Shown here: one piece after another, positions 9,623-16,914 of the stretch
Layout: each line of letters opens with the position of its first letter
Position numbering within the stretch: position 1 is the first letter of the stretch
From: Verrucomicrobiota bacterium
Lineage (GTDB): Bacteria > Verrucomicrobiota > Kiritimatiellia > RFP12 > UBA1067
Length of the DNA: 64,000 nt
NCBI GenBank assembly: GCA_023269675.1
Contig: JAHFSX010000030.1
Coordinates: forward strand, 1-64,000
Reading direction: 5' to 3'
Notes under the pieces: generated by a model
What the model was told of the DNA's origin: nothing
What the model saw: the letters and a program-made list of their open reading frames with translations, nothing else
Databases searched by the model: none
Position numbers and translations under genes: made by a program

Positions 9623-10795
9623 CTAGATCCGCAGGAATACCTTGCGGCGGTGCATCCACCAGAGCACGAGCCATTCGGTCAGAAGCACGGCGCAGCCGAG
9701 CGTCAGACGCTCATAGGGCGCCCCAGCGAAGGCGAAGAAGGCGCGCCCCAAGTGACGCTGCCACGCCCGCGCGATGAACCCCGTCCACAGGTGCGCGATC
9801 AGGTACGCGGCGATGGAGTTCATGCCGACCACGGTCAACGCAAATGCCCACTTGCGGCAGCTCCACACGTCCATGACCTGATAAAAAAACGCGAGAAAGA
9901 GGAAGCACCACCCGCCGCTGAAGAGCACAAAACTCGGCGTCCGCGTCTTTTTGATGATCGGACACAGATCCGTCGCGCCCAACGCCCACCCTGCCGCGAG
10001 CGCGGCGAGGCCCGCACCGATGAACCATCTGACCTTGGCGGACGGGCTGCGGGCGTCGCGTAAAACACCTCCGGCGATCAAACCGAGGACCATCGTGGCG
10101 AACGTGAGGATAAAATTCAGCGTGCAGTAGCCCTCGGCGTTGTTCTTGAACCCTCCTCGCGGCGGGAAGAGGTTCAGGAACCAGCGGTCGAACGCCGCCG
10201 CGGGATTCGTGTTGAGGCTCCAGTGCGCGGCGAACCCGCTCAGCATCCCTTCCGGCTTCGCGCCGGCCGCCGCCCAGTCGAAGTCCGGTCCCGGCAAGGG
10301 ATAAAGCGCAAAAAGCAACCAGTATCCCAGCAGTATGGCCCCCAGGACGAGACTTTGCACGCGCACGGAACGCAGACCCAGCAAATACAGGAAGCCATAG
10401 CCCAGACCGATCTGCGCGAGCGTGTCGATGAACGTCCAGCGGGTGTGGTCGTCATTCAGCGAACCGAGAAAAACGCCGAGCAGGACAAGGATCAGGGCGC
10501 GTGCGAAGGCATGCAGGGTCAGCCGCCAGTGAGGCTGGCCGATCGACGCGCGCCGCGCGAGCGAGAAGGGCAAAGCCACTCCGACAAGGAACACGAACGA
10601 GGGCTGAATCAAGTCATGCAGCGTGCAACCGACCCACTGGGCGTGCGTCTGGTTATACGCCAGAAACTTCCAGAAGCCGCTGGCCGGCAGGGCCTCTGAT
10701 ACGCTGCTGAACGCCAGCACCTCGCCCATCATCAGCAGCATGACGAAACCGCGGTAGGCATCGATCGAGGCCACGCGGGGCGCGGCGTTCGTCAC
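9623..10795 (-). CDS. NagX/HGSNAT-like membrane acetyltransferase (DUF5009)
   Basis: A 390-residue polytopic membrane protein with about ten hydrophobic segments. The start SIDAYRGFVMLLMMGEVLAF and the loop NQTHAQWVGCTLHDLIQPS (H51, W54 and the DLI-P pattern) match the heparan-alpha-glucosaminide N-acetyltransferase family, where the loop histidine is catalytic. These proteins pass acetyl groups from cytosolic acetyl-CoA to amino sugars across the membrane; bacterial NagX is placed in GlcNAc use. The start is a GTG at 10795, whose GTGA overlaps the stop of the upstream Fe-S gene, indicating translational coupling. The frame is open further upstream but only inside that gene. Confidence 0.8.
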   Translation of the reverse strand: MTNAAPRVASIDAYRGFVMLLMMGEVLAFSSVSEALPASGFWKFLAYNQTHAQWVGCTLHDLIQPSFVFLVGVALPFSLARRASIGQPHWRLTLHAFARALILVLLGVFLGSLNDDHTRWTFIDTLAQIGLGYGFLYLLGLRSVRVQSLVLGAILLGYWLLFALYPLPGPDFDWAAAGAKPEGMLSGFAAHWSLNTNPAAAFDRWFLNLFPPRGGFKNNAEGYCTLNFILTFATMVLGLIAGGVLRDARSPSAKVRWFIGAGLAALAAGWALGATDLCPIIKKTRTPSFVLFSGGWCFLFLAFFYQVMDVWSCRKWAFALTVVGMNSIAAYLIAHLWTGFIARAWQRHLGRAFFAFAGAPYERLTLGCAVLLTEWLVLWWMHRRKVFLRI

Positions 10796-11901
10796 GCCCA
10801 CTTCCCGGCCTGCGGATCGGGGTCGCGGTAAAGCTCCGCGCAACGGCCTTCCGCAATGCCGGCGGAACACTCTTGACTCGCGGGCGGCAGCGTCCACTGC
10901 GGCCGCGGCGCGACCGGCGTCGCGAAGTGCGACTGCTCAATGGCATGCCGCTTCTCCAGACTGTCCATGCACCCCCGGATGCACCCCTGCGCCCCGCAGA
11001 TCGCGAAGTAACCGACATGCCCCAGAATCTGATGGTAGAAGTCCACGATGTTCCCGTGAGGGAACTCCTCAGAGGCCACCCACGTGCCGGTCGCCAGCGT
11101 GTAGGCCATGCGGTAGGCCAGTTCTTCCGAGACGCGGCTCTCGCGCACCTTGAAGTCCACAGTGGGGAAATCCTTCGTCAGGAACGGCGACACCTCGCGG
11201 TTGAGCCCGTGGTGCGTCAGCGTGCAGCGCCCCATCGACACGTCACCCCATTCGTACACCTGATCGTCAATCGTGATGCGGACGGGGGGCTTCTCGCCGG
11301 CTTTCGGGATCGCACCGCCCGGGCAGGTCCGCACGCACTTCATGCAGCGGTTGCAGAGCGTCCCCGGCTTCATGAGCGGGTCAGGCTCCAACTCGGCGTC
11401 GGTCAGGATGGTGCCGATGCGCACGCGCGGCCCCCATTTCTCCGTCAGGAAAACCTTGGACCAGCCCATTTCGCCCAGCCCGGCGGCCACCGCCGCAATG
11501 CGCACGTTGATGTTGATCTCGCGGCTCGGGCGCCCCGGCAACACTGGCGCATGCAGCCCGCCGCGCTCCGGCACCGCCGGATAGAGCGGCACCGCCTCCC
11601 ACCCGTGGTCCTCGATGAAGCACGACAGCGCGTAAGTCAGGCGCGGACGGAACAGGTTGTTCAGCCGGTTGTACGAGTAGTAGGTGTAGTTCGGCCAGTG
11701 CGTGCCCTCGGTGATCCCGCGATACGTCCCGCGCGGAAACGGCGCGATGACCGAGATCACCGACTTGCATTCGGGGAAGATGTTGCTCGGATGCATTTGG
11801 CGCGGCGCGTCTTTGAACCGCTCGATATTCGCGACCCCCACGAGGCAGGGACGGCCCAGCGTGGCCGCGAACTCCTTGATCATCTGCGTCGTCAGCTTCA
11901 T
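10792..11901 (-). CDS. QueG-like 4Fe-4S protein (copy 1)
   Basis: A 369-residue protein related to epoxyqueuosine reductase and reductive-dehalogenase-type iron-sulfur proteins. The N-terminal half carries the family fold (LVGVANIERFKDAP, AAVAAGLGEMGWSKVFLTEK, GTILTDAELEPDPL). The cluster motif is CNRCMKCVRTCP (C183, C186, C189, C193). Later cysteines at 226, 302, 307 and 311 may hold a second cluster. No Tat signal is seen, so it is probably cytosolic. The start ATG at 11901 has AGGAG seven bases upstream. Real QueG acts on tRNA; three such genes among glycosidases argue for another substrate. Its role is not known. Confidence 0.8.
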   Translation of the reverse strand: MKLTTQMIKEFAATLGRPCLVGVANIERFKDAPRQMHPSNIFPECKSVISVIAPFPRGTYRGITEGTHWPNYTYYSYNRLNNLFRPRLTYALSCFIEDHGWEAVPLYPAVPERGGLHAPVLPGRPSREININVRIAAVAAGLGEMGWSKVFLTEKWGPRVRIGTILTDAELEPDPLMKPGTLCNRCMKCVRTCPGGAIPKAGEKPPVRITIDDQVYEWGDVSMGRCTLTHHGLNREVSPFLTKDFPTVDFKVRESRVSEELAYRMAYTLATGTWVASEEFPHGNIVDFYHQILGHVGYFAICGAQGCIRGCMDSLEKRHAIEQSHFATPVAPRPQWTLPPASQECSAGIAEGRCAELYRDPDPQAGKWA

Positions 11902-11936
11902 ATATCTCCTATCCTTCAAACCGTGTCCCGGCATTC

Positions 11937-12012
11937 ACCACCAAGGCTCCAAGGTCACGGAGTTCACCAAGCTTAAACTTCGTGTTCTTGGCGTGCTTGG
12001 CGTCTTGGTGGT
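11937..12012. repeat. Inverted repeat (ACCACCAAG type) between Fe-S genes
   Basis: Arms ACCACCAAGGC at 11937-11947 and GTCTTGGTGGT at 12002-12012 are nearly complementary. The DNA between is a chain of CCAAG / CTTGG words. It separates two co-directed Fe-S genes that would otherwise be closely spaced. No coding potential is seen. Confidence 0.55.
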
Positions 12013-12028
12013 AAGAGATCCACACTGC

Positions 12029-12979
12029 CTATTTCGAGAACACCTGCCCCGTCGCGTGCACCGAGACCACGCCGGTGCCCGCGAATTTGTCGCACCCCAC
12101 ATCGATCGCTTTCAACGCGCCCGACTCGTCGCGCGTCATCGGACGCTTGAACGCGTCCAGCTGCCACGGCGCGCGTTTGCGGAAGGTGTTCTCGAAGCGG
12201 TTGCCGACCTTGCCCGCCTTCTCTAGGCGCACCAGGCATTCGCGGCCGCAGGCCGCAGCGATGCGGTCCGGCTCGCGGCCGCGGCCGGCCGCCAGAAACG
12301 CGCCGTTGGGACAAACCGCGCACAAGGCCGTGTCGATCTCGGCCACCGGCATAACATTTCCCAGCACCTCGACCGCCTGCGTACGGTCGAGGTGGATCGC
12401 GCCGAAGGGGCACGCCGTCGCGCAGCCGCCGCAATCGCCGCACAGGCTCTTGCCCGTCACCGGGCCGCCATCCAGCTCGGCATCGGTCAGAATGAAGGAA
12501 AAACGCTGGCGCGTGCCGAATTCGGGCGTCAGGATGAATCCGCCCAGACCCACTTCGCCCAGGCCCGCGGCGGTCACCGCATAGCGCGGGTCGATGTAGA
12601 CGTTCGGCGCGGGCTTGTCCAGCGCGACCGGCACGCCCTTGGGCATGCCCGCCTCGTTATAGGCGAAAAGCGGCACCGCCTCGAAGCCCTGCTCCTCGAT
12701 CCAGAGCGACAGGTCGTACGAGGTCTGCGACAGGAAATTGTCCTCCACCCACGTGTAGCCGAAGCACTGGTAGGTGCTGCCGAAGTTAGTGCCCTCCTCC
12801 ACGCCGCGCAGCGAGCCGCGGCAGATCCGCCGCGCCAGCACGATCACCGACCGGCACTCGGGAAAGATCGACGCCGGGTTCCGCTCCGGCAGCACGTCCT
12901 TGAAGCGCGCCACGGGCGCGATGCCCACCAGATCCGCACCGCATGCGCGGGCCTTCGCCTTCAATTCTTCTGTATTCAT
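12029..12979 (-). CDS. QueG-like 4Fe-4S protein (copy 2)
   Basis: A 316-residue protein of the same family as its neighbours. The body contains ADLVGIAPVARFKDVLPE, SIFPECRSVIVLA and AAGLGEVGLGGFILTPEFG. A complete 4Fe-4S motif CGDCGGCATACP uses C180, C183, C186 and C190. A second set, C220, C223, C244 and C248, could bind another cluster. The start ATG at 12979 gives a clean N-terminus (MNTEELKAKARACGADLVG) with AGGA upstream. The GH20 gene before it ends 41 bases away. The function is unknown; epoxyqueuosine reduction is a possibility but not supported by context. Confidence 0.8.
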   Translation of the reverse strand: MNTEELKAKARACGADLVGIAPVARFKDVLPERNPASIFPECRSVIVLARRICRGSLRGVEEGTNFGSTYQCFGYTWVEDNFLSQTSYDLSLWIEEQGFEAVPLFAYNEAGMPKGVPVALDKPAPNVYIDPRYAVTAAGLGEVGLGGFILTPEFGTRQRFSFILTDAELDGGPVTGKSLCGDCGGCATACPFGAIHLDRTQAVEVLGNVMPVAEIDTALCAVCPNGAFLAAGRGREPDRIAAACGRECLVRLEKAGKVGNRFENTFRKRAPWQLDAFKRPMTRDESGALKAIDVGCDKFAGTGVVSVHATGQVFSK

Positions 12980-13020
12980 GTTGTTCTTTTTCCTGCGTTT
13001 ATGTGCCTTTGCGGAAATGA

Positions 13021-14568
13021 TCATTGCAACAGCGCGTTCTCCGGCGGCACCTGCCACTGCGCCACACCCGTGTCGCGGTAGCGTGTGACCGGCATGTCCC
13101 AGCCGACCTGCCGCAGGTGCTGGTTGAAGGCGGAACCGGCGTTCCAGCCCGTCCCGTCGTAGCCCCACGCGGCGTGCGCTCCGGTGTAAAGCATGCGGTA
13201 CATGTCTTGGCTGTGCATGTAGTTCCACGTCGTGCACAACAGGCCGGTCAAGCCTGTTTCACGGACGAGGCGCGCTTGACTCTTGATACCCTCCGTGTCC
13301 TTCCACGGGCACGCCAAGACGGGAAACCCTTTCTCATGGAAGTACTGCATGGTCGGCCACGGCGTCGCGCTGCCCTTCGGCACGGTATAATACTGCCAGT
13401 CGCAGATCACGATGTCACGCGGCAACGCGTCCAACAGGGCCTCGGTGCCGATCTTCGCGGAGCCCGTCGCGACATACCCCTTCCAGCGCGGATCGCCTGA
13501 CACGAGCAGCATGTCGTGCCACATCATGATCTTCGCGCCGCGCGCGGCGAAGAGCGATCGGAAATGGAGCAGATGATCCTTCAGCAGCGCCGCGTAGTCC
13601 GCCTTGCGGCAGGTCAGGCAGGTCGCCATCGAGTAGGCCTCGTCGCACCCGATGTGGAAATAGGGCGGACACTCGAAGGCCTCGAAAAGTTCGAGGGACA
13701 TCTCGGTCAGGTAACGCCGGGTCACGGGGTTGCTCAGGCACCACGTCCAGCCGTCCGGCTCAAACAGCGGCTGAAATTCGGGGTGGAAATCCAGCACCGG
13801 ATGCTTACCCGAGATGTGGCGCGATCCGGACGCGTGTCCGAACAGGTTGAGCTGAGGGATCAGGACCAGACCCTGCTCGCGAGCCAGACGGACCAGGCGG
13901 TGGATGGTCTTGGCTTTGACCTTCTTCTCCGCCCACGCGAACTCGGGGTGCGACTTGTAATCGAACACGGCCCAGGGTTCCAGCACCAGATAGTTGAACT
14001 TGTAATAGGCCGCCATGCGGATGCACCGCTCGATGAAAGCCTCGTCGCTCTCCGGGAACCAGCAGAGGTGCATCCCGCGGAACGCCATGGACGGCGCGTC
14101 TTCCACCGTCATTTCCGGCAGGAAGTAATAGCTCAGCTTTTCGACGCCACGCTCGGGCTCGGCCAACTGCCTCAGGGTCTTCAGCGCATTCAAGAGCCCG
14201 CCCTCCGCCGTGGCCTCGATCGTCAGGCCGCCCTCCACAGCGATCTTGAAACGGTAGCCGTCCTGCGGGAGCGCCAGCGTCGCATCGCTCTTGAAGGTCA
14301 GCACGGGCGATGCGCCCCAGTAGGACTTGAAAAGCCCCGCCGTCCGCTTGGCGAGTCCGGCGGGCTCGCCCTTGAGCGTGACCGTCACCGCCAGATGCTT
14401 ATCGATCTTGACCACCGGCCCGTCGGTGATTGACACCTGCTTGGGATAGGGAATCATCCGCGACTTGATGATCTGCGCCTCGTCCCGCTCCATGGGCGGC
14501 CCCTCCGCCCTCGCGCCCAGATTCAACGCGATGACCAACCCCGTCGCCAACCACATCCGTTTTTTCAT
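13021..14568 (-). CDS. GH20-like beta-N-acetylhexosaminidase, secreted (paralogue b)
   Basis: A 515-residue paralogue of the 8006 gene, alike along its whole length (FRGMHLCWFPE, LVLIPQLNLFGHASGSRH, GWTWCLSNPVTRR). A signal peptide MKKRMWLATGLVIALNLGARA is present. The catalytic pair is HIGCDE at 305-310, again followed by a CxxC (C317, C320). Two starts compete: ATG 14574 overlaps the upstream stop as ATGA, and ATG 14568 has AGGAG at a better distance of seven bases; the latter is used. Overlap or near-overlap with the three-unit Fe-S gene shows they are translated together. It probably removes terminal GlcNAc or GalNAc outside the cytoplasm. Confidence 0.82.
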   Translation of the reverse strand: MKKRMWLATGLVIALNLGARAEGPPMERDEAQIIKSRMIPYPKQVSITDGPVVKIDKHLAVTVTLKGEPAGLAKRTAGLFKSYWGASPVLTFKSDATLALPQDGYRFKIAVEGGLTIEATAEGGLLNALKTLRQLAEPERGVEKLSYYFLPEMTVEDAPSMAFRGMHLCWFPESDEAFIERCIRMAAYYKFNYLVLEPWAVFDYKSHPEFAWAEKKVKAKTIHRLVRLAREQGLVLIPQLNLFGHASGSRHISGKHPVLDFHPEFQPLFEPDGWTWCLSNPVTRRYLTEMSLELFEAFECPPYFHIGCDEAYSMATCLTCRKADYAALLKDHLLHFRSLFAARGAKIMMWHDMLLVSGDPRWKGYVATGSAKIGTEALLDALPRDIVICDWQYYTVPKGSATPWPTMQYFHEKGFPVLACPWKDTEGIKSQARLVRETGLTGLLCTTWNYMHSQDMYRMLYTGAHAAWGYDGTGWNAGSAFNQHLRQVGWDMPVTRYRDTGVAQWQVPPENALLQ

Positions 14569-14570
14569 TT

Positions 14571-16901
14571 TCATTCTCCTGTTAGAGCACGCGTGTAGGG
14601 ACACGCCATCGAACACGCCTCAAAGTTGCAGGGCCGGTACTTGGGGATCGGCGGCTGCTGACGCAGGGCATTCGCCAAGGTCTCCGCCGTGATCGCCGCA
14701 GGCGGCGGCACGTTCAGCGTCCAGCCGACAAACGCGCACCCCTCGTCCGCGATCAGCGAGTAGCGCTTGGCCCAGTCGCACCGCAGCGTCTTAATCTTCA
14801 GGAAGGTATCGCGCACACCTTCAGCCTCGACGACGGCTTCCTCTCCGAACGCCTGCGTCGCACACGCGGCCACACAGCGCTCGCCGCAGGCCGCACACTT
14901 GTCAGGAACGGTTCCCGCCGGCAGGGCGTCCTCGCGCAGTTCGCGGTCAACCACCACCGCCATATAGCGGACATTCGTGCCGAACTGAGGATTCACGAGA
15001 AAGCCCGCTTTCGCAAAGCGTCCTAATCCCGCGGCCCAGGCCTCGAAGCGGTTGGAGAACAAATCCGGGATCGCGCCGCGCGGGCTGGCCGTCATGGAGC
15101 CCGTGTCGAGCAGATCCGTGCTGACCCACGCCTTCACGCCCTGCCTCGACAGCCACAGGGACAGCCGCAGCGCGATGCGTCTCAAATAGTTCAAGTTCTC
15201 ATATAAGGCGAAGGCATACGGCCCCACCGCCTCCGCCGGCGTCCGCGCCGTCACCTCCACCGAGCCGCGCGGCAGCGCCACACCGAAAACCATAACCGAC
15301 TTGCCGTTTTTCAGCAGCGTCGCCGGGTCGGCCACGTGCCGCTTGCGCGACGTGACGACCGGATCATACGGCGTGAAGATCTGGGAGGCGTCTTTCGCGT
15401 CCAGCACCTCCTCGCCTTCGAAAGCGGAAGCCGCTTGTCTCGCCACCCCTTGCAGCCGACTGATCGACGTCACGCCCGTCACATCCGCGCCCAGGCGTTG
15501 CGCTTCGGCCTTCACCGCATCCGTGAAATCCTCCACGCGTTCCGCCGCAGGCGCGCGGAACGTCAATCCCTCGGACGGCAATTCCGCGTCGGTCAGCACC
15601 GTGTAGGTGAAGAGCATCTGGCCGGCGGGCACACCGCGGATCGCCCGCGCCACCTCGGACTCTTTGATCGCGGTCCCGCCCGTCGCCGCATGGCCGGCAC
15701 GCTCCAGTTCGCGCGACACGTCGTAGCCGGTCTGCAGCACCAGCTTCTCGGCGGTCTCGCGAAGGCCCCCGGCCACCAGCGTGATTTCGAGCGCCAGCTC
15801 CTTGTCCACGTCCGCCGTCTCGCGCACCAGCTCGCTGTCCGCGGCCAGGCAGACGATCACCGCGCTTTTCGCGCCCGGCAGATACGCTTTGGAGTCTTCG
15901 ACCTTCACACCGGCGGCACGCAGCGTTTCAATCGGCACCGCGAGAATGCACGACGCCCCGTGCGTCCGCGTCAGCGCGCGGAGCCCTTCAAAGAACCCGC
16001 GTGACGCCAGCCCCGGCTGAGGAACCACGTCGCGTTTGCGGCGCGGGCTTTTGCAGAAGCTCTTATCAAAATAGCGCCTGGCCTTGGGCACACACGCCTT
16101 GAGGCAGCAGCCCATCTCGCCGCCGCGGCGCCCGTACCGTTTCACGTGATCCAGAATCACCGCCTCATCCACCTTCTCGGGAATCTCAAGATCCAGATCG
16201 AGGTCGAAGTGCTCGCCCCATGCGCAGCGCCAAAGGTTCTTTTTGGCGTACCTGTAGACGTTTTCGTCAATCGCCACCTCGTTCCAGCCGTCGATCTCTT
16301 TGGTGAGAGCGCCTGACGGGCACGCCTTTTTGCAGAGCATACAGTTGTCGCAGACCGTACCCGGCTCGACCAGCGGCGAAGGCGTGAGCACCGCGTCGGT
16401 GATGACGGAGACATAGCGCTGGCGCGCGCCGAACTCCGGCGTGATCGACAATCCGGAGAACCCGAACTCCGAGAGCCCGGCCGCCACCGCCGCGTGCAGA
16501 TGGGACATGTCCGGCGCGAAATGCTCCCGCATCTCCTTGTACCCCTTGTAGCGCCAGATGTTCGAGGAGACGATCGGCACCGCCGTACAGCCCTTCGCCT
16601 CGATGAACCGACCCATCCGGTAGCTCATCTCGTCGAGCCGCATGTTCATGGCGTACTGGATGCAGTACGGCCCGATCTTCTGCGGATGTTCCTCGCCGCC
16701 GAGCTCGATCGCCGCATCCGGATGGTGCACCGCCATGACGATGACCGACCGCGCCGAGGGCAGGATCCCCTGCGGGCTCATCATGATCGGCGCGTTCTTG
16801 AAGCGCCCGATGTTCGCCACGCCCACCAGATCAGCGTTCAGCTCCGTTAAGGCGAACTGCTTGATCAGGGTTGTCAAAGTAGGGTCGGTCCTGTGCTCCA
16901 T
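14571..16901 (-). CDS. Three-unit fused QueG-like iron-sulfur protein
   Basis: A 776-residue protein, about twice the family's usual length. Unit 1 (about 1-295) has the full fold (ADLVGVANIGRFKNAP, VAAGLSEFGFSGLSITPEFG) and the 4Fe-4S motif CDNCMLCKKACP (C184, C187, C190, C194), with further cysteines at 265, 266 and 270. Unit 2 (about 300-450) keeps short family segments (YLPGAKSAVIVCLA, TYTVLTDAELPSEGL) but has lost the cluster cysteines. Unit 3 (about 455-776) has GRFAKAGFLVNPQFG, C669, C672, C676, C680 and a final CNFEACSMACP. The start ATG at 16901 follows AAGGGA that overlaps the previous stop. Such a triplicated arrangement is unusual. The reaction is unknown. Confidence 0.78.
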   Translation of the reverse strand: MEHRTDPTLTTLIKQFALTELNADLVGVANIGRFKNAPIMMSPQGILPSARSVIVMAVHHPDAAIELGGEEHPQKIGPYCIQYAMNMRLDEMSYRMGRFIEAKGCTAVPIVSSNIWRYKGYKEMREHFAPDMSHLHAAVAAGLSEFGFSGLSITPEFGARQRYVSVITDAVLTPSPLVEPGTVCDNCMLCKKACPSGALTKEIDGWNEVAIDENVYRYAKKNLWRCAWGEHFDLDLDLEIPEKVDEAVILDHVKRYGRRGGEMGCCLKACVPKARRYFDKSFCKSPRRKRDVVPQPGLASRGFFEGLRALTRTHGASCILAVPIETLRAAGVKVEDSKAYLPGAKSAVIVCLAADSELVRETADVDKELALEITLVAGGLRETAEKLVLQTGYDVSRELERAGHAATGGTAIKESEVARAIRGVPAGQMLFTYTVLTDAELPSEGLTFRAPAAERVEDFTDAVKAEAQRLGADVTGVTSISRLQGVARQAASAFEGEEVLDAKDASQIFTPYDPVVTSRKRHVADPATLLKNGKSVMVFGVALPRGSVEVTARTPAEAVGPYAFALYENLNYLRRIALRLSLWLSRQGVKAWVSTDLLDTGSMTASPRGAIPDLFSNRFEAWAAGLGRFAKAGFLVNPQFGTNVRYMAVVVDRELREDALPAGTVPDKCAACGERCVAACATQAFGEEAVVEAEGVRDTFLKIKTLRCDWAKRYSLIADEGCAFVGWTLNVPPPAAITAETLANALRQQPPIPKYRPCNFEACSMACPYTRALTGE

Positions 16902-16914
16902 AGTCAGTGTCCCT

